A stretch of DNA of 64,000 nucleotides from Caballeronia zhejiangensis (GCF_000698575.1 NZ_JFHD01000002.1:124001-188000), one strand, 5' to 3'; counted from the stretch's first letter, positions 35,827-47,863 are shown. Notes: generated by a model from the letters alone, not told the origin. Numbers and translations are program-made.

Positions 35827-37146
35827 ATGCATAGAACGACACTCGGCCATCCCGCTCTCTCTTCGTCCCGGCGCGGCGGCCTTGCCCGCTGGCTCGGCGT
35901 GCTCTGCCTTTCCGTCATGCTCGCGGCCTGCGGCGGTGGCGGCGGCGACGACTCCAGTTCCAGCAGCGGCGGCGGTTCGTCGGGCGGCTCCGGCGGCTCG
36001 GGCGGTTCCAGCGGCGGCGGCTCGACCACGAGCACCGCGAACGCGCAGCCGATCGCGCCCAACGGCACGAACGCGGTGGCGATCAACGTCAACTCCGGCG
36101 CCGCGGGCTTCGTCAACATTCCGAACGTATCGGTGACGGTGTGCGCGCCGGGCTCGTCGGTGTGTCAGACGATCGACAACATTCAGGTCGACACGGCGTC
36201 CTTCGGCCTGCGCATTCTCGGATCGGCGGCGCAGAACGTGCTCGGCAGCCTGCCGACCTCGCGCGCGTCGAACGGCGGGCAGCTCGCCGAATGCGCCGGT
36301 TTCGCCGACGGCTACACGTGGGGCACCGTCCGCACGGCCGACGTGAAGATGGGCACGGAAGTGGCGTCGGGCGTGCCGATTCAGATCATCGGCGATCTGA
36401 GTGCATCCGCGGCGCCGACCGGCGACAACGGCTGTCCGTCCGGCAGCGACGAAAATTCGACCGCCGACATCGGCGCGAACGGCATTCTCGGCATCGGCCC
36501 GCAGGCGTACGACTGCGGCGACGGCTGCGCGAGCACGGCGCTCAACGCGATGTACTTCTCGTGCACCAACGGCGCGAATTGCTCGGGTGTCGCGGTGCCG
36601 CTGGCGCAGCAAGTGACGAATCCGGTCACCAAGTTCGCGGTCAACAACAACGGCGTGATCGTGCAATTGCCGCCGGTTGCCGATAACGGCGCGGCCACCG
36701 CGACCGGCGTGCTGATATTCGGCATCGGCACGCAGAGCAACAACGGGATCAGCAACGTGACGAAGTACGGCACCGATCCCTATGGCGACCTGACCGGCAC
36801 GTACAAGGGCAAGACGTACAAGACGTTCTTCGACACCGGGTCGAACGGCAACTTCTTCCAGGATAGTTTTCCGCTGTGCAACGGATCGTCGGCGTTCTAT
36901 TGCCCGAGCGCGACGCAGTCGCTGTCGACCACGATCAAAGGCAGCGAAGGCAACAGCGCCACCGTGCCGTTCCTGCTCGCCAACGCGAGCACGCTGACAC
37001 AAGGCAAGAACAAGTTCGCCTTCAACAGTCTCGGCGGTCAGTTGGGCATGTCGAACTTCTTCGACTTCGGCTTGCCGTTCTTCTTCGGCCGGCATGTCTA
37101 CGTCGGATACCAGTTGCCGAACAGCTCGGCCTACGTGGCGTTCTGA
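35827..37146 (+). CDS. DUF3443-family lipoprotein with aspartic-protease-like motifs
   Basis: A 439-residue protein with a lipoprotein signal (VLCLSVMLAAC lipobox; Cys at about residue 38) followed by a Gly/Ser linker typical of surface or periplasmic tethering. Two motifs stand out: Asp122 in IQVDTASFGLRIL and Asp336 in KTFFDTGSNGNFF. Both match the hydrophobic-hydrophobic-Asp-Thr-(Gly/Ala)-Ser pattern of pepsin-type aspartic proteases, at a plausible spacing. Several Cys pairs are present. The first motif has Ala where the protease has Gly. No catalytic role is proved. Confidence 0.85.
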   Translation: MHRTTLGHPALSSSRRGGLARWLGVLCLSVMLAACGGGGGDDSSSSSGGGSSGGSGGSGGSSGGGSTTSTANAQPIAPNGTNAVAINVNSGAAGFVNIPNVSVTVCAPGSSVCQTIDNIQVDTASFGLRILGSAAQNVLGSLPTSRASNGGQLAECAGFADGYTWGTVRTADVKMGTEVASGVPIQIIGDLSASAAPTGDNGCPSGSDENSTADIGANGILGIGPQAYDCGDGCASTALNAMYFSCTNGANCSGVAVPLAQQVTNPVTKFAVNNNGVIVQLPPVADNGAATATGVLIFGIGTQSNNGISNVTKYGTDPYGDLTGTYKGKTYKTFFDTGSNGNFFQDSFPLCNGSSAFYCPSATQSLSTTIKGSEGNSATVPFLLANASTLTQGKNKFAFNSLGGQLGMSNFFDFGLPFFFGRHVYVGYQLPNSSAYVAF

Positions 37147-37167
37147 CCGTTCGGACGTTCGCCCGAT

Positions 37168-37205
37168 AAAAAACCGGCTGCGTTTGCGCGCAGCCGGTTT
37201 TTTTA
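37168..37205. terminator. Bidirectional terminator between DUF3443 and SDR genes
   Basis: AACCGGCTGCG and CGCAGCCGGTT pair with a short loop; A6 precedes and T7 follows, so it serves both convergent genes. Confidence 0.93.
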
Positions 37206-37207
37206 CG

Positions 37208-37981
37208 TCATTCGTCCGCGCGTGGTTTGCGTGGCGCGCGTTCGGCGAGCGCGTCGTAGAGCCAGCGCGGCAGGACGTGCATCAGCATGCCCGCGACGCG
37301 CATCTGCCATGGAAACGTCGCGTAGCGCACCTTGCGTTCGATCGCGTCGGCGGCTTTCGCGGCGAAGCGGTCGGCGTCCATCAGGAACGGCATGCGATAC
37401 GGATTGTGCGCGGTCATCTCCGAGCGCACGTAGCCCGGCGCGATCGTGACGACGGCCACGCCGAGCGGGCGCATCTCCACGCGCAACGATTCCAGATATT
37501 TCGCCACCGCCGATTTCGACGCGCTGTACGCGCCGCCGCCGGGCAGCCCGCGCACACCCGCGACGCTTGCAATGCCGACGAGCGTGCCGCGCCGCGCGGC
37601 CGTCATCGACGCGACGAACGGCTCGAACGTCGCGACCATGCCGAAATAGTTCACGTCCATCACTGCACGGAAGGTGTCGAGATCGCCGTGGCCCGTCAGC
37701 GCGCCGCGGCTCATGCCCGCGTTCGCGATGACGACATCCGCCGTGCCGTGCTGCGCGATGAAGCGGCGCGCGGCATCGGCGAGCGCGTCGGGGTCGCGCA
37801 CATCGGCGGGATAGATCGAGATGGAGCTTTGCGGATGACGGGCCGCGAATGCGGCGAGGGAATCGGCGCGGCGGGCGACGAGGCCGAGGATGGCCCCGCG
37901 CTTCACATACTCTTCGGCCATTGCAAGGCCGATGCCGCTCGACGCCCCGGTGATAAAGACCTTCAAACGAACTGCGGTCAT
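37208..37981 (-). CDS. Short-chain dehydrogenase/reductase
   Basis: A 257-residue NAD(P)-dependent oxidoreductase. The Rossmann Gly motif is FITGASSGIGLAMAEEY, an NAG motif is seen as VIANAGMSRGAL, and the active site is Ser, then YSASKSAVAKYL (Tyr-x3-Lys). The C-terminal extension is short. It begins 15 bp after dsbA on the same strand. Its substrate is unknown. Confidence 0.92.
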   Translation of the reverse strand: MTAVRLKVFITGASSGIGLAMAEEYVKRGAILGLVARRADSLAAFAARHPQSSISIYPADVRDPDALADAARRFIAQHGTADVVIANAGMSRGALTGHGDLDTFRAVMDVNYFGMVATFEPFVASMTAARRGTLVGIASVAGVRGLPGGGAYSASKSAVAKYLESLRVEMRPLGVAVVTIAPGYVRSEMTAHNPYRMPFLMDADRFAAKAADAIERKVRYATFPWQMRVAGMLMHVLPRWLYDALAERAPRKPRADE

Positions 37982-37996
37982 GCGGAGCGTCGGTGC

Positions 37997-38644
37997 TTAC
38001 AGCTTCTTGTCGCGGACTTGCTGGACGAGGAAGTCCATGACCTGCGTCGTCCCCGGCAGGCTGTTGGTCATCGCCGGGCCGGTTTCGTACTTGCCCTGCA
38101 CGACGACCGTCGGCACGCCGTCGATCTTGTAGTCCTGCAGGAGCTTGGCGTCGCGCTGCACGGCGCTTTGCGTCGAGAACGAGTTATACGCGTCCATGTA
38201 CTTCTTCGGATCGACGCCCTGCGTCTTGAGGAAGTCCGCCTGCGCCTGCGGCGTCAGCAGATAGTTCTTCTTCACGTGGATTTCGTTGAACACGGCCGGC
38301 GTGACCTTTTCCGCGACGCCGAGCGCGTCGAGCGCGTGATACATCTTCGAGTGCGGAATGAAGTCGTCGCGGAATGCCACCGGCACGCGCTTGAACACGA
38401 CGTCCGGACCTTGCTTCTTCGCCCATGCCTCGATGTACGGCTCGAACTCGTTGCAATGCGGGCAGCCGTACCAGAAGAACTCGATGACCTCGACCTTGCC
38501 CGCAGGCGCGGCGATCGGCTGAGCCGCCTGCAGCACGGTGTAATCCTTGCCGGCGGTGGGCGCGGCCATCGCGGAATTCGCGACGCTCAGGGATGCGGCT
38601 GCGATGCCGAGGGAGAGAGCCAACGCGCTAAAGATTTTTTTCAT
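37997..38644 (-). CDS. dsbA: Thiol:disulfide interchange protein DsbA
   Basis: A 215-residue periplasmic oxidase that introduces disulfides into exported proteins. A signal peptide (MKKIFSALALSLGIAAASLS, ending AMA) precedes a thioredoxin fold with active site FFWYGCPHCNEFE (CPHC, as in E. coli DsbA). The cis-Pro loop is DGVPTVVVQGKY. It follows the SPOR gene and precedes the SDR gene on the minus strand. Confidence 0.95.
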   Translation of the reverse strand: MKKIFSALALSLGIAAASLSVANSAMAAPTAGKDYTVLQAAQPIAAPAGKVEVIEFFWYGCPHCNEFEPYIEAWAKKQGPDVVFKRVPVAFRDDFIPHSKMYHALDALGVAEKVTPAVFNEIHVKKNYLLTPQAQADFLKTQGVDPKKYMDAYNSFSTQSAVQRDAKLLQDYKIDGVPTVVVQGKYETGPAMTNSLPGTTQVMDFLVQQVRDKKL

Positions 38645-38706
38645 GATTGAAGAGATACGCAATGGAAACGCGACGGAACAAAAGCAGGCCCATAAGTGGG
38701 ACATAC

Positions 38707-38731
38707 GACGCTTAAGCCACGCTTAAGCGTC
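38707..38731. repeat. Perfect inverted repeat between the SPOR gene and dsbA
   Basis: GACGCTTAAGC, 3-bp CAC, GCTTAAGCGTC: an 11-bp perfect dyad. No T-run follows on either strand, so it may be an operator or an mRNA-stability hairpin rather than a normal terminator. Confidence 0.75.
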
Positions 38732-38757
38732 GCGGCGCTTCGACTTCGTTTGCTGCG

Positions 38758-38801
38758 TTATTGCTTCGTTATTGCTTCGTTATTGCTTCGTTATTGCTTC
38801 G
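38758..38801. repeat. Four tandem copies of an 11-bp repeat at the end of the SPOR gene
   Basis: TTATTGCTTCG is repeated four times exactly without spacers. The copy at 38791-38801 contains the stop codon and last codons of the SPOR gene; the other three lie in its 3' untranslated region. Confidence 0.95.
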
Positions 38802-39552
38802 AGAAACGGATGACGGCGGTATCGACGCCCGCATCGGACAGACGCTGGCGCGCGGTGTTCATGTCCTCGAACTTCGCGAACGGCCCGATCCGCACGCGAT
38901 AGTACGTGACGCCGCCTGCATCGCGCTGCGTGACCTTCGATTCGAAGCCCTGGAAGCCGAGACGCGCGCGCTGCTGTTCGGCATCCGCCTGCGTCTTGTA
39001 CGCGCCGACTTGCAGGAAGTAGCCCGTGTTCGGCTCGCCGGGCGCGGGCGGCGTGGTCTTCGCCGTCGTGGGCGCCGAGCCGCCCTTCGGCGGCGTGGCG
39101 TTCGCGTTGCTCGTCGCGGCGGGCGCGCCCGGTGCGGCTTCGGGCTTCTTCGCGGGCGCCGTGCTCGCGGTCTTCGGCGCCGATGCCGTTGCGCCCGACG
39201 GCGGTACTTCGACGATCTGCGGCTCGTCGAGCATGCCCGACGACTGCGTCTGATTGTTGGTCTGGCCCGGCGCGGTGTTGGGCGGCGTGGGCTGCGCGGC
39301 TTGCGGCACCGCCTGGCCCGGCGTCTTGCCTTGCAGCGGACGATTCGGATCGTACGGTTGCGCGGCGGCAGGCGCGGAGTTGGCCTCGGACGGCGGCGGC
39401 GCGACCTTCGCCACGAATGGCGTGGGCGCACGCGTGATGTACAGCGCGACGATTACGGCAATCGCGAGGCCGACGATCAGGCCCAGCACGATACCGATAA
39501 ACGTTCCCCCCGTTTGCTTCGACTGCTTCGATGTGCGGCGTGGTTTTGCCAT
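38791..39552 (-). CDS. SPOR-domain protein, FtsN-like
   Basis: A 253-residue bitopic inner-membrane protein. A basic N-terminus (MAKPRRTSKQSKQTGG) is followed by one membrane helix (FIGIVLGLIVGLAIAVIVAL), a Pro/Ala-rich periplasmic linker, and a C-terminal SPOR domain of about 75 residues (FLQVGAYKTQADAEQQRARL, later YYRVRIGPFAKFEDMNTARQ) that binds denuded glycan at the division septum. It could be a divisome component such as FtsN. ATG 39552 is preferred to an upstream GTG. It follows argS. Confidence 0.9.
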   Translation of the reverse strand: MAKPRRTSKQSKQTGGTFIGIVLGLIVGLAIAVIVALYITRAPTPFVAKVAPPPSEANSAPAAAQPYDPNRPLQGKTPGQAVPQAAQPTPPNTAPGQTNNQTQSSGMLDEPQIVEVPPSGATASAPKTASTAPAKKPEAAPGAPAATSNANATPPKGGSAPTTAKTTPPAPGEPNTGYFLQVGAYKTQADAEQQRARLGFQGFESKVTQRDAGGVTYYRVRIGPFAKFEDMNTARQRLSDAGVDTAVIRFSKQ

Positions 39553-39681
39553 CGTATGAATCACCTGCGAGAAAGTCTTCTGGTTGGGCGACGATTATAG
39601 CGGCGGCTCAAGACAAGCCCGCGCCAGGCATCTGCTTGCGCACGCCGAAAATTCTGAATTCGTGCGTGCGCGGCAGAAGGG

Positions 39682-41466
39682 TCACATCTTTTGAGGAGCG
39701 GAAACGCCGATGGTCGCGAGACCGTTTTCGAGAACCTGACGCGTCGCCGCGAGCAGCGCGATGCGCGCGGTGCGTTCCTTTTCGTCGTCCACGAGCACGC
39801 GCTCCGCATTGTAGAACGAGTGAAATTCGCCAGCGAGATCGCGCAGATAGAACGCGACGGCGTGCGGCGCGAGTTCGTCGGCGGCGTGCGCGAGCATTTC
39901 GGGGAATTCGGCGAGCTTGTTGAGCAGCGCCATTGCGCGGTCGCTCGACAGCGGCGAGAGATCGGCCTGCGCTGCCTTCGAAATGTCGCCGCCGAACTTC
40001 TCCTTCCAGTCGTTCAGGATCGTGCAAATGCGCGCGTGCGCGTATTGCACGTAATAGACCGGATTCTCGTCGTTCTGCTTGAGCGCGAGGTCGATGTCGA
40101 ACACGAATTCGGTGTCGGCCTTGCGCGAAATGAGGAAGAAGCGCACGGCATCGCGGCCGCGGCGGATGGTGTCCTCGTCGATCTGATCGGGCGCGGTTTC
40201 GTGGCCCGGCGTGAGTCCGCCCGACCATTCGATCAGATCGCGCACCGTCACGTAGCTGCCCGCGCGTTTGGAGATTTTCACTTCCTGGCCGTCGCGCATG
40301 ACGGTGACCATCTTGTGCAGCACGTAGTCGGGATAGCCCTTCGGAATGCCGATGCCGAGTCCCTGCAAGCCGGCGCGCACGCGCGCGATCGTGCCGTGAT
40401 GGTCCGAGCCCTGGATGTTGATGACCTTCGTGTAGCCGCGTTCCCACTTGGTCACGTGATACGCCACGTCCGGCACGAAGTACGTGTACGTGCCGTCGGA
40501 CTTCTTCATGACGCGGTCCTTGTCGTCGCCGTCGTCGGTGGTGCGCAGCCACAGCGCGCCGTCCTGCTCGTACGTCTTGCCGGCATCGACGAGCGCCGCG
40601 ACCGTCTTCTCGACACGGCCTTCCTTGTACAGCGACGACTCCAGATAGAACTGGTCGAACTTCACGCCGAACGCGGTGAGATCCATGTCCTGCTCGTGAC
40701 GCAGATACGCGACCGCGAAATGACGGATGGCTTCGAGGTCCTCGACGTCGCCTTTGCCCTTCACCGGTTCGCCGTCCTTCGCCGCGACGGTTTCGCCCGC
40801 CATGTAGTCGCGCGCGATATCGGCGATGTACTCGCCGTTGTACGCCGCTTCCGGCCACTGCTCGTCGCCCGGCTTGAGGCCGCGCGCGCGCAGTTGCGTG
40901 GACGTGGCGAGATTGCCGATCTGCACGCCTGCGTCGTTGTAGTAGAACTCGCGATGCACGTCGTAGCCCTGCGTTTCGAGCAGGTTCGAGAGCGCATCGC
41001 CGAGCGCCGCCTGACGGCCGTGGCCGACATGCAGCGGGCCCGTCGGGTTCGCCGATACGAATTCGACGAGCACGTGCCTGCCGGCGTCGCGCGTCGAACG
41101 GCCGAACGCGGCGGCTTCGCCGAGCACGGCCGGGATCACGTCTTGCTTGGCCGTCGCCGAAAGACGCAGATTGATGAAGCCCGGACCCGCCACTTCGGCG
41201 CTCTCGACGAGACCCTTCGCGGCCGGCAGGCCGAGCACCGCATCGACGATCTGCTGCGCGAGCTGACGCGGATTCGCGCGCAGCGGCTTGGCGAGCTGCA
41301 TCGCGACATTCGACGCCACGTCGCCGTGCGCCGCGACCTTCGGTCGTTCGAGGACGATCGTGGGCGTGACGAAGGCCGCTTCGCTGGCGCCTTGCGTGGC
41401 TTGCGCGACCTGCTTGACCGCGTCGGTGATGAGCGTTTCGAGAGTGTGTTTATGTGCGGGCAGCAT
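39682..41466 (-). CDS. argS: Arginyl-tRNA synthetase
   Basis: A 594-residue class I synthetase that charges tRNA-Arg. The HIGH-type motif is [20 protein letters not shown] and the KMSKS-like motif is [14 protein letters not shown]. The N-terminal Add-1 domain and the C-terminal anticodon-binding domain (ending [20 protein letters not shown]) are present, giving the full family length. ATG 41466 gives [17 protein letters not shown], the usual start. Confidence 0.97.
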   Translation of the reverse strand: MLPAHKHTLETLITDAVKQVAQATQGASEAAFVTPTIVLERPKVAAHGDVASNVAMQLAKPLRANPRQLAQQIVDAVLGLPAAKGLVESAEVAGPGFINLRLSATAKQDVIPAVLGEAAAFGRSTRDAGRHVLVEFVSANPTGPLHVGHGRQAALGDALSNLLETQGYDVHREFYYNDAGVQIGNLATSTQLRARGLKPGDEQWPEAAYNGEYIADIARDYMAGETVAAKDGEPVKGKGDVEDLEAIRHFAVAYLRHEQDMDLTAFGVKFDQFYLESSLYKEGRVEKTVAALVDAGKTYEQDGALWLRTTDDGDDKDRVMKKSDGTYTYFVPDVAYHVTKWERGYTKVINIQGSDHHGTIARVRAGLQGLGIGIPKGYPDYVLHKMVTVMRDGQEVKISKRAGSYVTVRDLIEWSGGLTPGHETAPDQIDEDTIRRGRDAVRFFLISRKADTEFVFDIDLALKQNDENPVYYVQYAHARICTILNDWKEKFGGDISKAAQADLSPLSSDRAMALLNKLAEFPEMLAHAADELAPHAVAFYLRDLAGEFHSFYNAERVLVDDEKERTARIALLAATRQVLENGLATIGVSAPQKM

Positions 41467-41725
41467 GCTGAATGTGATCCAGTGGAGCGAGGGCTGACGG
41501 GGCGCGTTCCGGCGTGCATGCCGGCTCGGAAGGACGTCTTCGCGACGCGTTGGCCCCGCATGTGGTGTTCGCAGGCGAACGGAACCGGCCACCACATAAA
41601 GTGGGGATTTTAGCAGGTGCTAATATGTCGAATCAGGGTGTCGTCATGTTGTCAGGGAGACCGGCTCGTCTGCGCGTTTCGTTTGCAAACCGCCTATGAC
41701 CCAACATAAACAAAAGGACCATGCC

Positions 41726-42052
41726 ATGCTGATCACATTCAAATCCCCGGCCGCACCGGATGTCATCATGCTCGAGAACCTCGCGGAGTACTTGCTCGGC
41801 ATCATCGGCAAGCAGCTCACGGCGCGGGGCGTCATCACGCACGATGAAATTCCCGCCGCCATTCAGAAGCTCGAAGCGGCCGTCGTCACCGACAAGAGAG
41901 AGCGCGCCGAGCACGACGGCCGTTTTCATGAAGGCGAAGAAGGACATGAGCCGCACGAGCTTCCCATCGGGCTCGCGCAGCGCGCGTTTCCTTTCCTCGA
42001 CATGCTTCGCCTAGCGCAAAAGCACGACAAAGACATTCTCTGGGGCGTCTGA
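41726..42052 (+). CDS. DUF1840-family protein
   Basis: A 108-residue cytoplasmic protein (MLITFKSPAAPDVIMLENLA, ending AQKHDKDILWGV), which matches the beta-proteobacterial DUF1840 family over its length. The middle is highly charged (VTDKRERAEHDGRFHEGEEG). AAAAGGACC lies upstream. No function is known. Its 3' terminator has been split by the insertion sequence. Confidence 0.88.
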   Translation: MLITFKSPAAPDVIMLENLAEYLLGIIGKQLTARGVITHDEIPAAIQKLEAAVVTDKRERAEHDGRFHEGEEGHEPHELPIGLAQRAFPFLDMLRLAQKHDKDILWGV

Positions 42053-42081
42053 TCCCCGCGATTCGCAGCGACACAAAGAAA

Positions 42082-42095
42082 AACCCGCATCGTTT
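42082..42095. terminator. Left half of an intrinsic terminator split by the insertion sequence
   Basis: AACCCGCATCG plus TTT. Its pairing arm CGATGCGGGTT is at 43549-43559 beyond the element. Joined, they give a perfect 11-bp stem with a TTTC loop, A-rich on the left and T7 on the right, a bidirectional terminator for the convergent genes at 41726 and 43609. Confidence 0.9.
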
Positions 42096-42147
42096 TGAAC
42101 TGCACCCCAAAAGTTGGACAACCGTCCAACGACTTGGGGTGTTTTTT

Positions 42148-42675
42148 ATGAGCAAGCACAGCGCGCAATTTAAGCGAGCCGTCGTCGAAGACTATCTGTC
42201 AGGCAAATATGGTGGTAGTGGAGCAGTGGCGTATCGGCATGGTGTAGACCACGGTACAGTGCGGATTTGGGTGGCGGCATGGCGCGCGCACGGCGAGGCG
42301 GCGTTGCAGAAGAAGTACAGTCGCTACGACGGCCAATTCAAGCTGAAGGTGCTGCAGTTCATGCACACGAAGGCACTGTCGTGTCGAGAGACGGCTGCAA
42401 TCTTCGATATCCGCAATCCGAGCGTGATCAGTGTCTGGAAGCGCCGGTATGATGCGGGAGGTATGCAGGCCCTTGAGCCGCGCCCCCGAGGACGCTCCGT
42501 GAAGCAACCCAAGTCATCTGCGCCGCCTGTGTCGTCGAAATCCGACGAGGCGCGCACGAAGGAAGAGCTCCTGAAGGAGCTGAACTATCTGCGCATGGAG
42601 AATGCGTACCTAAAAAAACTCGATGCCTTGATCCGCTCGGAAAGCCCCACAGCGCAGCGCAAAAAGCGCAAATAG
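42148..42675 (+). CDS. IS3-family transposase OrfA (helix-turn-helix protein)
   Basis: A 175-residue DNA-binding protein with two helix-turn-helix units (AVAYRHGVDHGTVRIWVAAW and CRETAAIFDIRNPSVISVWK) and a C-terminal leucine-zipper-like helix (EELLKELNYLRMENAYLKKL). Near its end, AAAAAG at 42661-42666, read as AAA-AAG in the zero frame, is a likely slippery site for -1 frameshifting into orfB to give the full OrfAB transposase. Confidence 0.9.
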   Translation: MSKHSAQFKRAVVEDYLSGKYGGSGAVAYRHGVDHGTVRIWVAAWRAHGEAALQKKYSRYDGQFKLKVLQFMHTKALSCRETAAIFDIRNPSVISVWKRRYDAGGMQALEPRPRGRSVKQPKSSAPPVSSKSDEARTKEELLKELNYLRMENAYLKKLDALIRSESPTAQRKKRK

Positions 42676-43511
42676 TGGCCGGGTTAAGGCATGAGTTTCC
42701 GCTCGACGGCTTGCTGAAAGTGGCGGGCCTTGCGCGCAGCACGTTCTATTACCAATGCAAGGCCTCGCAGAAGGCGGACAAACACGCGCAGCTCAAGGCG
42801 CGTATCCGTTCTGTCTTCGAGCAGCACAAAGGGCGTTATGGCTATCGGCGCATCACCAGCGCGATCCGGCATCTGGGCACGCGCGTGAATCACAAAACTG
42901 TCCAGCGGTTGATGCAGCTTATGAAACTGAAGTCGCTGGTGCGACCGAAGAAGTTTCGGGCATTCCGGGGGACGGTGGGACGTATTGCGCCGAACGTACT
43001 GCAAAGACAGTTCGATGCCGACGCGCCAAATCAGAAGTGGGTCACCGATATCACCGAATTCCGGGTGGGCGAGCGAAAGCTCTATTTGTCGCCGGTGCTA
43101 GATTTGTATAACGGTGAGATTGTCGCTTACGAAACAGCCACTCGTCCGGCCTTCGCGATGGTCGCACGCATGATCAAAAAGGCGTTCAGGAGGCTGGGCG
43201 TTGACGATCGCCCCGTGGTTCACTCAGATCAAGGCTGGCACTACCAGATGGACGCTTATCAGGCGTTGGTCTCGCAACGAGCCCTGACGCAAAGCATGTC
43301 ACGCAAGGGCAACTGCCACGACAACGCCACCATGGAAAGCTTCTTCGGTACCTTGAAGTCGGAGTTCTTCTACCCGAATCGCTTCGAGAGCATCGAAGCC
43401 CTTCAGGCCGGCATCAGACACTACATTCACTACTACAATCATCACCGCATCAAGCTGAAGCTAAAAGGGCTGAGTCCTGTAATGTACAGAACTCAGCCCT
43501 CACGGCCTTAG
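42675..43511 (+). CDS. IS3-family transposase OrfB (DDE integrase domain)
   Basis: A 278-residue catalytic part in the -1 frame relative to orfA, with a GTG at 42675 that overlaps the orfA stop. The DDE triad can be read as Asp in WVTDITEFRVG, Asp in VVHSDQGWHYQ, and Glu in NATMESFFGTLKSEFF. The N-terminal HTH_21 region (KGRYGYRRITSAIRHLG) is intact. It is probably translated mainly as an OrfAB fusion. Confidence 0.92.
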   Translation: MAGLRHEFPLDGLLKVAGLARSTFYYQCKASQKADKHAQLKARIRSVFEQHKGRYGYRRITSAIRHLGTRVNHKTVQRLMQLMKLKSLVRPKKFRAFRGTVGRIAPNVLQRQFDADAPNQKWVTDITEFRVGERKLYLSPVLDLYNGEIVAYETATRPAFAMVARMIKKAFRRLGVDDRPVVHSDQGWHYQMDAYQALVSQRALTQSMSRKGNCHDNATMESFFGTLKSEFFYPNRFESIEALQAGIRHYIHYYNHHRIKLKLKGLSPVMYRTQPSRP

Positions 43512-43608
43512 CCCAAACCTGTCCAACTTTGCGGGGTCAGTTCATTTCCGATGCGGGTTTTTTTCTTCCGACGAAAACGTCTGACGGCTTCAGTCGCGCT
43601 GCGGCGTG

Positions 43609-43815
43609 TTACTGCGACTGGCCGCCTTCCGGCCCGGCGGGTTTCGCGGGCGGATGTTGCTTCTTCGGCTTCTTCGGTTTCTTCTTGTGCTCGGTTTGCG
43701 GCGGCGAGTACGACGAAGCCTCGGTGCTGCTCGCCTGCGCGAAAGCGGCGGTACTCGACGCGGCGAGCAAAGCCGCGGTGATCGCTACAGTTACGGCGGA
43801 CGTCATCTTCTTCAT
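43609..43815 (-). CDS. Small exported Lys/Pro-rich protein
   Basis: A 68-residue protein with a clear signal peptide (MKKMTSAVTVAITAALLAAS, ending AFA). The mature 40 residues are Ser-rich, then Lys/Pro-rich (HKKKPKKPKKQHPPAKPAG). Such short basic periplasmic proteins are frequent in Burkholderia; no function is known. GGAGAAAG lies before the ATG. Its natural terminator is now interrupted by the IS. Confidence 0.8.
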   Translation of the reverse strand: MKKMTSAVTVAITAALLAASSTAAFAQASSTEASSYSPPQTEHKKKPKKPKKQHPPAKPAGPEGGQSQ

Positions 43816-43961
43816 GCGACTTTCTCCGTTGACGAAAAGAATGCGTTGGCCGTCATGTCGACGGCTTATCGCGCTGACAAGTCTACGGAATTCAAAAATT
43901 TCCCGCCTGTTCCGTGCATATTCCGGCTATCAGTTGCGCGATATGTCGTTTTCACGATGCC

Positions 43962-46679
<2,718 letters not shown>

Positions 46680-46699
46680 GTCTTGTTCTCTTCTCTGAT

Positions 46700-47761
46700 T
46701 CAGGCGGCGTCGCGGTATTGCGAGGGGAAAGCGCGCGGCTTCACTTCGGCGAGCGCCTTCGCGATTTCCGCGATGTGCTCCGGCGTCGTGCCGCAGCAGC
46801 CGCCCGCGACGTTGACGAGCCCGGCGGACGCGAATTCCTTCAGCAATCCGGACGTTACGTCCGGCGTCTCGTCGAAGCCGGTGTCGCTCATCGGATTCGG
46901 TAGGCCCGCGTTCGGGTAGCAGGACACGTAGGTATCGCACAGCTTCGCCAGCTCGGCGATGTACGGACGCATCAGCGCCGCGCCGAGCGCGCAGTTCAGG
47001 CCGAACGTGAGCGGCTTCGCGTGACGCAGCGAGTTCCAGAACGCCTCGACCGTTTGCCCGGAGAGAATGCGGCCCGATGCATCGGTGACGGTGCCGGAGA
47101 TCATGATCGGCACGAGTTCGCCGGTGTCCTCGAACAGTTGATCGAGCGCGAACAGCGCGGCCTTTGCATTGAGCGTGTCGAAGATCGTTTCGACGAGGAA
47201 CAGATCGCAGCCCGCATCGAGCAGCGCCTTCGCCTGCTCGTAGTACGCGTCGCGCAGTTCGTCGAAGGTCACGTTGCGCGCGCCCGGATCGTTCACGTCG
47301 GGCGAAATGCTCGCGGTCTTCGGCGTCGGTCCGATCGCGCCCGCGACGAAACGCGGCTTGTCGGGCGTCGAGTATTTGTCGCAGGCTTCGCGCGCAAGCT
47401 TCGCCGACTCGATGTTCATCTCGGCGGCGAGGTCTTCCATGCCGTAATCGGCCTGCGCGACACGCGTCGCGCCGAACGTGTTCGTTTCGAGGATGTCCGC
47501 GCCCGCAGCCAGATACTGCTCGTGAATCTCGCGGATCACCTGCGGCTGCGTGATCGACAGCAGTTCGTTATTGCCCTTGATGTCGCGGCCGTAGTCCTTG
47601 AAGCGCTCGCCGCGATACGCGGCTTCGTCGAGCTTGTAGCGCTGGATCATCGTGCCCATCGCGCCGTCGAGAATCAGGATGCGCTTTTGCAGCAGCGCGG
47701 GCAGCGCGGCGCCGCGCGTATAGGCGCGCGCGGGGGCTTTCGGAATGGCGTTCTGGGTCAT
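46700..47761 (-). CDS. metH: Methionine synthase, homocysteine-binding part
   Basis: A 353-residue protein matching the N-terminal barrel of MetH. It starts with the family segment [20 protein letters not shown], and the zinc/thiolate cysteines are in [13 protein letters not shown] and [20 protein letters not shown]. It ends where the folate domain would begin in one-chain MetH. The second part follows by 20 bp on the same strand. This division into two proteins is regular in Burkholderia. I did not recognise a cobalamin riboswitch in the roughly 100 bp upstream. Confidence 0.95.
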   Translation of the reverse strand: MTQNAIPKAPARAYTRGAALPALLQKRILILDGAMGTMIQRYKLDEAAYRGERFKDYGRDIKGNNELLSITQPQVIREIHEQYLAAGADILETNTFGATRVAQADYGMEDLAAEMNIESAKLAREACDKYSTPDKPRFVAGAIGPTPKTASISPDVNDPGARNVTFDELRDAYYEQAKALLDAGCDLFLVETIFDTLNAKAALFALDQLFEDTGELVPIMISGTVTDASGRILSGQTVEAFWNSLRHAKPLTFGLNCALGAALMRPYIAELAKLCDTYVSCYPNAGLPNPMSDTGFDETPDVTSGLLKEFASAGLVNVAGGCCGTTPEHIAEIAKALAEVKPRAFPSQYRDAA

Positions 47762-47863
47762 GACGGACGAGGCCTGCACCAAATGTGAAATAGCCTGACA
47801 TTGTAGCCGCAGCGCGCAACGGTCGCTCCCGATGGGCGGGCGCGTGCGCGATTCCGGGCGGGC

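Larger units (their letters stand above)
42096..43544 (+). mobile_element. IS3-family insertion sequence (IS150-like group), apparently complete
   Basis: A 1449-bp element beginning TGAACTG and ending CAGTTCA. Its 25-bp terminal inverted repeats (42096-42120 and 43520-43544) match at 21 positions. It carries orfA and orfB in the -1 frame relation typical of the family. A 3-bp direct repeat TTT flanks it (42093-42095 and 43545-43547). Both genes look intact, so it may be active. The insertion point is the loop of a terminator. Confidence 0.93.
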
